This document shows positions 1 to 7,035 of a stretch of 8,999 nt of DNA, piece after piece. This DNA is from JAJPHT01 sp035687045 (GTDB taxonomy: Archaea; Thermoplasmatota; SW-10-69-26; JACQPN01; JAJPHT01): the NCBI GenBank assembly GCA_035687045.1, contig DASRYU010000138.1:1-8999 (forward strand). Reading direction: 5' to 3'. The notes beneath the pieces are model-generated. The model saw only the letters and a list, made by a program, of their open reading frames with translations, was not told the origin of the DNA and searched no databases. The translations under genes and the position numbers were made by a program. Within the stretch, counting starts at the first letter, position 1. Every line of letters begins with the position of its first letter.

Positions 1-3000
1 TCCTTGCCGCCGCCGTCCTGGACGGTGAGCGTGACGGCGTAGGTGCCGGGCGTGTGGAACGTGTGCGTGACGCTCGCGGGGATGCTCGTGCCGGTGCGCA
101 GCGTGCCGCCTTCGCCGGTGTCGAGCGTCCATCCCACGATGCCCTTGTCGTCGTGGCCGCCAAGGTGGAACGTGACCGTGAGCGGGACGACGCCCTCGGC
201 GCGGTCGGCCGAGAGGGCGGCGCGCGGGGGGTCGTCGGAGCCCGCGAGCGTGCCCGTGACGGCGATGCTGCCGACGTCGAAGTCGTACGTCTGGCCGGCG
301 ACGGGGGAGTCGATGAGGATGCCCGAGGAGCTCACGCGGACAAGCGAGATGCTATCGACGCTCTTCGCGTCGCCGTGCGACAGGAGCGTCGCGCTCAGCG
401 TGAAGGCGCCCGCGGGGAGCGAGCTCACGTCGATGGCGGCGGTCCACGTGGCGCAGGCGGCGTCGCACGTGGCGACGACGGGGGCGAGGCCGGTCGCCTG
501 CACGAGGACGCTCGTCGCCGGGGGCGGCGTGTCGCCGACGGTGATGGAGGCCTGGCCCGTGCCGGTGCCGTCGGCGTTGGTCGCGGTGAGGACGGCGAGG
601 AACGTGCCGGTCGTGGCGTAGACGTGGCTGAACGAGCCTGGGATGCTGCCCGTGCCGCTCGCGCTCTCGCCGTCGCCGTAGTCGATCGACCACGTGGCGA
701 CGTTCGCGGGCGTGGCGCTCGCGCTGAAGATCACGCTCAGCGGAGCGACGCCGCTCGTGGGCGTCGCGACGAGGCTGACGGTGGGCGGCGTGACGACGCT
801 GCCGGGGAAGGTGTAGTCCTTGCCCGTGCCGGTGGTGTCCCAGCCGGTGTACGAGGCGATGCCGCCGACCGCGGCGCCCGAGGCGGCGCTGGGCGTCGAG
901 ATCTTCGAGTTGCCGGGCGGGTCCTGGAGCGCGGTGCGCGGGACGACCCACCACACGATGTCGCTCGCGGGGTCGACGCTTCCCTGGAGCGTCGTGATCT
1001 CCGCGAAGTTGTTGCCCGTCTGCGTGTAGAGCACCTGCAGGCTGAAGCGCGTCGCGTTGTCGGCGCGCGGCGGGCCGCCGGCGGCGGTGACGGGGCTGTA
1101 GAGGGCGCTCACGCGCAGGCCGGTGAACGTGCCGGTCATGCGGCCGCTCCAGGTGGGGTCGGAGACGGTCCAGCCGGGCTGGAACGTGACGGCGTAGGTG
1201 ACGAAGGCGGTGGTGGACGCGTCGGCGGGGATGTCCTGCACCTTGAGGCCGACGTAGAGGTTCGTCGCGTCGCTGTCGAACCAGGCGCTCTGGATGTTGA
1301 GGTGGGGGAGCGTCGCCTCGAACGGATCGACGACCTTGTCGGTGATCTCCGGGTCCGCCGGCGGCGAGGAGGGCGCGGGCTTCGCGGAGCGCGGCCCGGT
1401 GCCGATCTTCTTCACGGGGAGGTTCGCGACGTTGAGCGCGTAGTTGCCGCCCAGCGTCGAGTCGACGGTGGACGTGGCGCCCGTCTCGAGCTCGCCCACG
1501 CCGTAGAAGGCGATGGTCTCACCCTGGATGTCCGTGAGGACCTCGTTGCCCTGGTAGCCGTGCGCGGCCATCGCCGCGAGCGGGTAGGTGAACGTGATGC
1601 GGCCCGGCGTGCCGGGCGTGACCGTGCACGGCGCGGCGCTCTGGCTCCACGCGAAGTTGTCCTCGATGTAGCCGTAGGTGCACGAGTAGCCGGTGAAGCC
1701 GGCGGTGAGCTGCACCATGTCGCGCTGCGTGGGCGTGGGACCCTGCCAGTGCACGGACCAGACGGCGCCGGCCATGCCCTGCTCGAGGTGCTGCGTGATG
1801 CTCGCGAGCGTCTTGACCTGGAGCTCGAGGACGGGCTCGCCCGCGGCGGTCTTCGTCGCGCGCACGCGCACGATGTCCATGTCCGCGATCTGCGTGCCAA
1901 GGAGCGGGTTGGGCGCGTCCCCCTCGGGGTCGGTGACGATCTGCGTCATGCCCGAGGAGCTGAGCGTGATGGACTTGCAGAGCTCGTCGCTGTCGATGCC
2001 GTCCGTGACGGTGAGGCAGACGTTGTACGTGCCGGGCGCGGCGTAGGTGCGCGAGGCGGTGACGCCGCCCACGAGCGGCGAGCCGTCGCCGAAGCTCCAC
2101 TGGTACGCGAGCGCGTCGCCGTCGGCGTCGGTGCTCGCGCCGCCGTTGACGCTCAGGGTGAGGCCGCTCACGGTGTGGCTGTAGGCCGCGACGGGCGCCG
2201 TGTTGCCGGCGTACTCCACGATGCCCTGCACGACGATGATATCGCTCTCCACGGTGGCGCCGTCGGCGGGGGAGGCGATGCGCACGACGCCGTCGCCGCC
2301 GCCACCGCCGGAGATGGTCGCCTGCGTGCTGTCGGAGGCGGCCGCGCCGTCGGAGCCGACGACGCTGAGCGTGACGGTGTAGGTGCCGCCGCTCGCGTAC
2401 GTGTGCTGGCGCGTGAACGCGCTGCCCGCGAGCCCGGAGAGGCTCTCGACGACGCCGTCGCCCCAGCTCACCGTGGCGGTGTAGGGGCTCGCGGCGCCGA
2501 TGCTCGCGGTGAGCGTCACGGGCGAGCCGGCGACGCCGGCGAGGATGCCGGTGATGTCGACGCTCGCGGTGTCGTGCTCGGCGTAGAGGCCGCGCCCGCC
2601 CAGCTGGCGGGCGATGGTGCTCACGGCGCGGGTGGACTGCGAGGGCGTGCCGGAGGGGAGGTTGCACGCGCCGATGCAGCCGTCGGCGTAGCCCACGAGG
2701 ACCATGCCCTTCGGGTCGAGCGTCGCGCCCATGAAGTCGAGGAGGTTGCGGCCGCTGCCGCAGAAGGCGCCGGCCGCGCACATCCAGCCGCGCTGGACGG
2801 GCTCGGGGTCGCCGAGGACGGTCGTCCACGTCTGGCCGCCGTCGTAGGTGTAGGAGACGTAGAGGTACCACACGCCGGGCCAGTTGGAGGCGAACGGGTT
2901 GCCGTCGGTGGTGCTGCCGAGGTACGCGACGGCGGCGCGCTCCGGGTCGCCCGAGAGGACCTTCATGAACGTCGCCGTCTTGATGCCGGCGTCGGCGCCG

Positions 3001-3899
3001 ACGTTCTTCCACTGGCTCCACGTCGTGCCCTTGTCGTCGGAGTACGCGGCGACGGGGAGCCACGTCGGGTCCTCCGCCGCCATCCAGACGCGGTTGTTCT
3101 TCGAGGTGGCGATGGACGGGTCGAAGCCGGTGCCCGGGGAGGTGATGCCCGTCTGGTACGACCGCCACGAGGCGCCGTTGTCGTCCGTGCGAGCGAAGCC
3201 GACCTTGCCGTTGCAGTTGCGCGTCGGGACGTACGCCGTGCCGTCGCGCGAGACGTTCACGTGGCCGTGCAGGCCGAAGCAGGGGCCCTGCCAGTTGACG
3301 GGCGGCGAGTAGACGAGGCCGCCGTCGTAGGAGACGACGCACGCGTTCGCCGGCCAGTTGAGCCAGCCCTGGGCGCAGTAGTAGGTCGCGCGGTCGTGGA
3401 TGGCCTGCGCGGGGCGCGGCTCCTTCCACGGCCCGGCGCCGATGGTCTGGTGGTCGAAGGCGCCGGCGCACTGGTTGCCGGTGGGCGTCCACGTCTTGCC
3501 GTCGTCGTCCGTGTACGACATGATGCTGCACTCGCCGTCGAGGCCACCGGCGAAGGTGCGGCCCGTGCCGAGGTCCGTGAACATCATCGGGTCGATGTTG
3601 TAGATGCTGTTCGGGGGCGAGCGGCGCTGCCAGTTCGCGGTCGGCGGGTTCGCGTTGAGGTCCATCGTGACGGCCCACGCGATGGTGTTCTCCATGAACC
3701 ACACCGTGCCCGTCTGGTGGTTGATGCCGATCGTCGGCTCGCTCTGGCTCGGGTTCGTGAGCGTGTTGCGGAAGTTCGCGAACGTAGGCGCGCCCGGCGG
3801 CGGCGTGGTGGGCGCCGCGGCGGCGGTCGGGACGAGCGGGAGCGCGATGGGGACGAGCATGATGAGCGCGACAGCGACCGCGATGTGGCGGGACGACAA
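1..3899 (-). CDS. Large secreted protein: Asp-box propeller plus PKD domains (partial, runs off left edge)
   Basis: The frame is open from TTG 3899 to the window edge without a stop, giving 1299 complete codons; the C-terminus is missing. TTG is chosen because GGAGG lies 8 bases upstream and a clean signal peptide follows: Arg-His, a hydrophobic core, then an Ala-rich cleavage region ending near residue 28. Residues about 38-425 form a sialidase-like beta-propeller with Asp-boxes at 129-137 (YTDDDGKTW), about 192, 237-245 (RTDDNGASW), 286-294 (YSDDKGTTW) and 350-358 (YTYDGGQTW). Ten cysteines fall in this part, suggesting disulfides. PKD domains lie at about 440-527, 566-645, 1035-1120 and 1223 to the edge (SWGDG, SFGDG, DYGDG and GTYAVTLTV-type motifs). 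Two copies of an unnamed beta-rich module fill 651-825 and 850-1032. No FRIP motif is visible, so sialidase activity is not implied; a surface binding or adhesion role is inferred. It follows the related lipoprotein gene on the same strand and may be an archaeosortase client. Confidence 0.92.
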   Translation of the reverse strand, partial: MSSRHIAVAVALIMLVPIALPLVPTAAAAPTTPPPGAPTFANFRNTLTNPSQSEPTIGINHQTGTVWFMENTIAWAVTMDLNANPPTANWQRRSPPNSIYNIDPMMFTDLGTGRTFAGGLDGECSIMSYTDDDGKTWTPTGNQCAGAFDHQTIGAGPWKEPRPAQAIHDRATYYCAQGWLNWPANACVVSYDGGLVYSPPVNWQGPCFGLHGHVNVSRDGTAYVPTRNCNGKVGFARTDDNGASWRSYQTGITSPGTGFDPSIATSKNNRVWMAAEDPTWLPVAAYSDDKGTTWSQWKNVGADAGIKTATFMKVLSGDPERAAVAYLGSTTDGNPFASNWPGVWYLYVSYTYDGGQTWTTVLGDPEPVQRGWMCAAGAFCGSGRNLLDFMGATLDPKGMVLVGYADGCIGACNLPSGTPSQSTRAVSTIARQLGGRGLYAEHDTASVDITGILAGVAGSPVTLTASIGAASPYTATVSWGDGVVESLSGLAGSAFTRQHTYASGGTYTVTLSVVGSDGAAASDSTQATISGGGGGDGVVRIASPADGATVESDIIVVQGIVEYAGNTAPVAAYSHTVSGLTLSVNGGASTDADGDALAYQWSFGDGSPLVGGVTASRTYAAPGTYNVCLTVTDGIDSDELCKSITLSSSGMTQIVTDPEGDAPNPLLGTQIADMDIVRVRATKTAAGEPVLELQVKTLASITQHLEQGMAGAVWSVHWQGPTPTQRDMVQLTAGFTGYSCTYGYIEDNFAWSQSAAPCTVTPGTPGRITFTYPLAAMAAHGYQGNEVLTDIQGETIAFYGVGELETGATSTVDSTLGGNYALNVANLPVKKIGTGPRSAKPAPSSPPADPEITDKVVDPFEATLPHLNIQSAWFDSDATNLYVGLKVQDIPADASTTAFVTYAVTFQPGWTVSDPTWSGRMTGTFTGLRVSALYSPVTAAGGPPRADNATRFSLQVLYTQTGNNFAEITTLQGSVDPASDIVWWVVPRTALQDPPGNSKISTPSAASGAAVGGIASYTGWDTTGTGKDYTFPGSVVTPPTVSLVATPTSGVAPLSVIFSASATPANVATWSIDYGDGESASGTGSIPGSFSHVYATTGTFLAVLTATNADGTGTGQASITVGDTPPPATSVLVQATGLAPVVATCDAACATWTAAIDVSSLPAGAFTLSATLLSHGDAKSVDSISLVRVSSSGILIDSPVAGQTYDFDVGSIAVTGTLAGSDDPPRAALSADRAEGVVPLTVTFHLGGHDDKGIVGWTLDTGEGGTLRTGTSIPASVTHTFHTPGTYAVTLTVQDGGGK
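804..1352 (-). repeat. Second copy of an unnamed beta-rich module in the large PKD protein
   Basis: Residues about 850-1032 of the large protein. It opens with DKVVDPFEATLPHLNIQ, continues with NLYVGLKVQDI, a Y-x-V-x-F strand, a DIVWWVVPRTALQ segment and ends with GKDYTF. The same order of elements (acidic DP opening, L-x-V-x-L-x-V strand, hydrophobic strand followed by P-x-x-A-L/M, closing glycine-rich stretch) appears in residues 651-825. I do not recognise a named family with certainty; the opening recalls carbohydrate-binding or DOMON-like beta-sandwiches. The similarity is judged by eye. Confidence 0.5.
1425..1949 (-). repeat. First copy of an unnamed beta-rich module in the large PKD protein
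   Basis: Residues about 651-825 of the large protein, just after the second PKD domain. It opens with QIVTDPEGDAPNPLLGTQIA and DMDIVRVRAT, has the strand VLELQVKTL, then a region with two cysteines (YSCTYG and APCTV) that could pair, then GRITFTYPLAAM, and ends in a Gly/Thr-rich stretch. Its layout matches residues 850-1032 without the cysteines. The function is unknown; binding or spacing between PKD domains is a guess. Confidence 0.5.
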
Positions 3900-3907
3900 G
3901 CGAATGG

Positions 3908-3912
3908 CCTCC
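3908..3912 (-). promoter_or_regulatory. Ribosome binding site deciding the TTG start
   Basis: On the minus strand GGAGG is followed by 8 bases and then TTG at 3899-3897. No ATG or GTG in this frame is placed as well, and the signal peptide begins directly after the TTG. This makes the TTG the most likely start of the large PKD protein. Confidence 0.7.
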
Positions 3913-4024
3913 GAGCGAGTGCGCAGGCTACGCTGGGTCGAACCGCGAGCGCGCCCGCCGGGGGAGCGATGCGCGCAAAGGCCTCCCGAGCCTCCTGGTC
4001 CTCGTCGGGGACAGCTTGTGGCGT

Positions 4025-4033
4025 AGGATAAGC
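4025..4033 (-). promoter_or_regulatory. Candidate TATA-like element for the large PKD protein gene
   Basis: The 167-base gap 3900-4066 is GC-rich except for GCTTATCCT on the minus strand, preceded by AGAAC that could act as a BRE. If it is the TATA box, transcription would start near 4004 and leave a leader of about 105 bases. A leadered transcript fits the presence of a good Shine-Dalgarno at the TTG start. No closer A/T-rich element exists. The match to the TATA consensus is weak, and read-through from the upstream lipoprotein gene is an alternative. Confidence 0.25.
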
Positions 4034-4066
4034 GTTCTGCACGGGCAGTGAGGAAGGTACGTGGTC

Positions 4067-5326
4067 TCAGCGCTCGCGGATGACGAGGTCGCGCGTGGAC
4101 GCAGGGTCGCCGTCGTCCGCCGAGACGGCGACGATGAGCTTGCCCTGCGGGCTGACCGTGGCCGTGAAGAAGTCGCCGAAGTTGCGGTCGCGCGCGCCGC
4201 CGCTGCACGTGACGCCCACCGGCGGGGAGATGATGCCGCGGTGGACCGGCAAGGCGGTGAGCGCGATAGCATCGCCGCGCGGCTCCCCGTTCGACGACAG
4301 CTCGCGCGCGTGCGGGACCCAGCCGGCGCCGGCGACGGCGGGGCAGTCGGTCGCGCGGAACGAGCCGTCGGCGTGGAGGTAGACGACCCACGCCGTGTTC
4401 CCGCGCGCCGCGAGCCACGGAAGCGTGGACGTGCCGCCCGCGTGCGAGACCTTCACCGGCGCCGACCAGCTCACGCCGTCGCTCGAGCGCGAGACGTAGA
4501 CGCCGAGCGCGCCGTCGGTCGCGTCGCTCCACGCGACAAGCAGGCCGGAGCCCGTCGCGGCGATGGCGGGGTAGACGTTCGCGGCGGAGACGCCGCGCTG
4601 CGCGACGAGGGTCTGCGCCCACGTGAGCCCCCCGTCGCGCGACGTGCTGAGGCAGACGGCGTTGCCGTCGCGGCAGACGTAGACGAGATGGACGGCGTTG
4701 CCCACCGCGACGAGCGGGCCGTTCGCGATGCCCGGCTCGTCGAGCGAGCTCCACGCGCGCCCGCGCGGCGGGAACGTGAGGCCGCGGTCGTCGGAGCGCG
4801 CGACACCCGACGACTCGCCCTGCCCCGCGGCGCCGAACTCGCGCGCGACGACGTACACGCGCCCCTGCGCGTCCACCGCGAGCCACTCGCGGTCGAAGTA
4901 TTGCGACGCGCCTCCGAGGGGCGCCGTCTGCCACGTCTCGCCGCGGTCGCGCGAGACGCTCACGATGTTGCCGCGCGGGCCCAGCTGCGTGACGTACACC
5001 ATGCCGGCCGGGCCCGCCGCGATGTCGACCTCGCCGCCGCCGGTGACGTCGGTCGTGACGCGGTGCGAGCTGAACGTCGCGCCGCCGTCCTTCGAGATGA
5101 ATACGCGCGGCGCGCCGCCGTTGGGGTCCTGCGCCGCGACGTAGATGCGGTCGCCTTCGGGGGAGAAGACGACGACGGGCTCGGGGCCGCCGGGGCCGAG
5201 GTCCTGCGGCGCAAGGAAGCGCGACGCGCCGCCGGCCGAGGGAGCGGGCCCGGGCGCGTCGCCTCCGCCCGGCGTCGCGCAGCCGGCGACGAGGAGCAGG
5301 AGGAGTGCGAGAAGCGGCGCGCGCAT
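4067..5326 (-). CDS. Secreted lipoprotein with sialidase-like Asp-box beta-propeller
   Basis: A 419-residue protein with a short lipoprotein signal peptide: one Arg, a Leu-rich core and the lipobox VAGC with Cys16 as the predicted lipidated residue. A Gly/Pro/Ala-rich linker (17-36) precedes the propeller (about 40-415). Asp-boxes are visible at 78-85 (SKDGGATF), 125-132 (SRDRGETW), 178-185 (SDDRGLTF), 229-236 (TSRDGGLTW) and a degenerate one near 279-287. Typical family phrases include FDREWLAVD (144-152) and GDFFTATVSPQGKL (384-397). Four cysteines (218, 225, 328, 374) could form disulfides. The fold is clear, the activity is not: no FRIP motif or complete sialidase Arg triad is evident, so a binding or structural role at the membrane surface is as likely as hydrolysis. 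The start ATG has no clear Shine-Dalgarno but an A/T-rich patch sits about 26 bases upstream, as expected for a leaderless archaeal transcript. It precedes the related PKD protein gene on the same strand and diverges from the neighbour at 5345. Confidence 0.93.
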   Translation of the reverse strand: MRAPLLALLLLLVAGCATPGGGDAPGPAPSAGGASRFLAPQDLGPGGPEPVVVFSPEGDRIYVAAQDPNGGAPRVFISKDGGATFSSHRVTTDVTGGGEVDIAAGPAGMVYVTQLGPRGNIVSVSRDRGETWQTAPLGGASQYFDREWLAVDAQGRVYVVAREFGAAGQGESSGVARSDDRGLTFPPRGRAWSSLDEPGIANGPLVAVGNAVHLVYVCRDGNAVCLSTSRDGGLTWAQTLVAQRGVSAANVYPAIAATGSGLLVAWSDATDGALGVYVSRSSDGVSWSAPVKVSHAGGTSTLPWLAARGNTAWVVYLHADGSFRATDCPAVAGAGWVPHARELSSNGEPRGDAIALTALPVHRGIISPPVGVTCSGGARDRNFGDFFTATVSPQGKLIVAVSADDGDPASTRDLVIRER

Positions 5327-5344
5327 CGACGGCGTGAGGCCACC

Positions 5345-6994
5345 GTGGTTTCAAGTGGCTTGCGGCGCCTCGCGCCGCCGTTGCGCGTCCTCGCGATCCT
5401 CACGCTCCTTCTCGCGCCCGCGCTCGCGGGGTGCGCGGCGCCCGAGGCGCGACCCGCCGCGGCGCCGGAGCTGCGCCTCCTCGCGCTCGACGGGCGCTGG
5501 CCCTTCGACCCGGCGCGCGCGGAGGCGCTCGTGGCCCGCGCCGGCGCGCCCGCGCCGGTGGGCGCGCTCGTCTTCGGCGAAGCGATGGGCGAGCGCGCGG
5601 CGGCCGACCATGTCGGGCTCGACGAGGCGGCGGCGCGCGCGTTCGGCCTCGAGCCGCTGGCACCCGGCGAGGCGCTCGTCACGCGCGCGTGGGCCGAGCG
5701 CGAGGGCGCGCGCGAGGGCGAGGCGCTCGAGCTCCGCGCGCAGGCGCACCCCGACCCGTACGTCGCGACGTACTTCGAGATGGAGCGCACGCCGCCGTGC
5801 GAGCGGCGTCCCGACGCGAAGCTCTGCTTCCTTCCCATCGTGGAGGAGGGCGTGGCGCGCCTGCGGCTGCGCGTCGACGAGGGCGCGCGCGACGCCGGCT
5901 TCCTCCCCGACCTCGTCGAGCTGGGCCCCGGCGCGCGCCCCGCGTGGTGGAACGGCACCTTCGAGGGGCCGCAGGGGGAGCGGCATGCGTTCACCGCGCA
6001 CGCGCCGCCCGAGGGGAACCTCACGCCAGCCGAGTTCGACGGCGCGATGAGCGCCGGCGAGTGGATCGTCTCCTTCCGGCTCGAGACGCGGCACGGCGTC
6101 GCGCCCGCCGGCGCCGCGGGCATCGTCCGCCTGCGCGAGCCGGGTTACTTGTGGTTCGACGACCGCCTCCAGCAGCACACGGAGGCCGCGGTGCAGGCGC
6201 GCGCGGTGCTCGCGAACGCGACCGCGACGCGCGCGGAGGTGCGCGTGCGCGCGCTCGTCGACGCGCTCCCCGCCGGCGCGCAGGTGGCGCTCTCGCTCGA
6301 GGACGCGCGCGCGCTCGCCGGCACGCGCGGCGTCACGGCGCTCCTCGTGAACTGGACGGACGCCCACGCCGCCGCCGTGGATGCCGCGCGCGGCCCCGAC
6401 GGCGTCTCGCTCGCGCTGCGCCCGCGCGGGCTCGGGGACGCCGCGCCCCCGCCGGCGCGGCAAGGCGACCTCGTCTTCGCGGCGCCCGCCGGCATCGACG
6501 TGGCGACGCTCCCCCCCGTCGAGGGCGCGGGCGCTCCCGCGCTCGCGCTCGCGGGGCGCGCGCCCGTGGGCGAGGCGGCGCTCATGGACGGCGAGCCGCT
6601 GGGTGCGGACGTCCTTCTCCTGGCGCACGCGGACGGACCCCTCCCGTGGAGCCTTCCCGCGGGCGCGCGCTGGACGGTGCCCCAGGACGCGCTCGAGAAC
6701 CTCACCCGCTCGCGCACGCTCGCGCTCGCGAGCGCCGACCTTCTCGCCGCGCCCGTCGCCACGGCGCGCATCGAGCTTGGCGCCGGCAACCTCACGCGCT
6801 CGATGGTCGCCATCGGCGGCGTCGAGGGCGGCCCCGACGGCGCGCTGTGGACGAGCGCCGCGCTCCTCGCGGGCGTGGGGCGCCCGGGGCTCGCGCGCGT
6901 CCTTCTGCCGGTGGAGCCGGGCGCCGACCGGGACGAGGTGGCGCGCCGCGCCCTCGACGCGTGGGCCGGGCACGGCGTCGCGCTCGACCGCTGA
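5345..6994 (+). CDS. Unrecognised exported lipoprotein, likely glycosylated
   Basis: I do not recognise this 549-residue protein. From GTG 5345 it has an Arg-containing N-region, a hydrophobic segment (VLAILTLLLAPALAGC) and the lipobox LAGC with Cys30 as the lipidated residue. The rest has no further membrane segment and appears wholly extracellular. Six N-glycosylation sequons are present (NGT, NLT, NAT, NWT, NLT, NLT), as expected of an archaeal surface glycoprotein. Near the start is LLALDGRWPFDP; the only other cysteines are in PPCERRPDAKLCF, probably a disulfide loop. A Trp-rich stretch, ARPAWWNGTF, lies in the first half. GTG 5345 is preceded by GTGAGG five bases away; TTG at 5360 or 5381 are alternatives, the last giving a compact signal peptide starting MRVLAIL. 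The stop is 41 bases before the MscS-type gene with no promoter between, so the two are probably one operon and the lipoprotein may act with the channel or respond to the same envelope stress. Confidence 0.85.
   Translation: MVSSGLRRLAPPLRVLAILTLLLAPALAGCAAPEARPAAAPELRLLALDGRWPFDPARAEALVARAGAPAPVGALVFGEAMGERAAADHVGLDEAAARAFGLEPLAPGEALVTRAWAEREGAREGEALELRAQAHPDPYVATYFEMERTPPCERRPDAKLCFLPIVEEGVARLRLRVDEGARDAGFLPDLVELGPGARPAWWNGTFEGPQGERHAFTAHAPPEGNLTPAEFDGAMSAGEWIVSFRLETRHGVAPAGAAGIVRLREPGYLWFDDRLQQHTEAAVQARAVLANATATRAEVRVRALVDALPAGAQVALSLEDARALAGTRGVTALLVNWTDAHAAAVDAARGPDGVSLALRPRGLGDAAPPPARQGDLVFAAPAGIDVATLPPVEGAGAPALALAGRAPVGEAALMDGEPLGADVLLLAHADGPLPWSLPAGARWTVPQDALENLTRSRTLALASADLLAAPVATARIELGAGNLTRSMVAIGGVEGGPDGALWTSAALLAGVGRPGLARVLLPVEPGADRDEVARRALDAWAGHGVALDR
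5349..5355. promoter_or_regulatory. Candidate shared TATA-like element between divergent lipoprotein genes
   Basis: TTTCAAG (CTTGAAA on the minus strand) is the only A/T-rich patch in the divergent region. Its centre is about 26 bases upstream of the minus-strand ATG at 5326, the spacing of an archaeal TATA box to a leaderless start. It is also about 29 bases upstream of an alternative plus-strand TTG start at 5381. It does not match the TATA consensus closely. Confidence 0.25.
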
Positions 6995-7028
6995 GGCGGC
7001 GCTGGCTTCTTCCGGCGCGGCGCGGTGC

Positions 7029-7032
7029 GAGG
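7029..7032 (+). promoter_or_regulatory. Weak ribosome binding site of the MscS-type gene
   Basis: GAGG lies 3 bases before GTG 7036, inside a longer purine-rich run. The spacing is short, but no other start codon is available in this frame between the upstream stop at 6994 and the first conserved helix, so it supports GTG 7036. Confidence 0.4.
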
Positions 7033-7035
7033 CGC

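Noticed and set aside
54..4031. A plus-strand frame open for about 1325 codons opposite the PKD protein gene
   Set aside because: Its translation is a low-complexity Arg/Ala/Gly/Asp/Val mixture without domains. It is a by-product of strong GC bias at third codon positions of the minus-strand gene, whose translation shows a signal peptide, Asp-boxes and PKD motifs.
3584..4042. Minus-strand frame starting at ATG 4042 upstream of the PKD protein gene
   Set aside because: It runs out of frame into the PKD gene and turns into an Arg/Ser-rich shadow; no ribosome binding site or conserved motif supports it.
2600..5326. Calling the two Asp-box proteins sialidases
   Set aside because: Asp-boxes show the propeller fold only. 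No FRIP motif or full set of catalytic Arg, Tyr and Glu residues could be identified by eye.
4061..5344. Plus-strand open extension upstream of the 5345 lipoprotein
   Set aside because: It lies antisense to the Asp-box lipoprotein and is Arg/Ala/Asp-rich without motifs. The signal peptide and lipobox just after 5345 mark the real N-terminus.
5431..7035. Plus-strand open extension upstream of the MscS gene
   Set aside because: It overlaps the lipoprotein gene in another frame and is Arg-rich low-complexity sequence; MscS homology begins only after GTG 7036.
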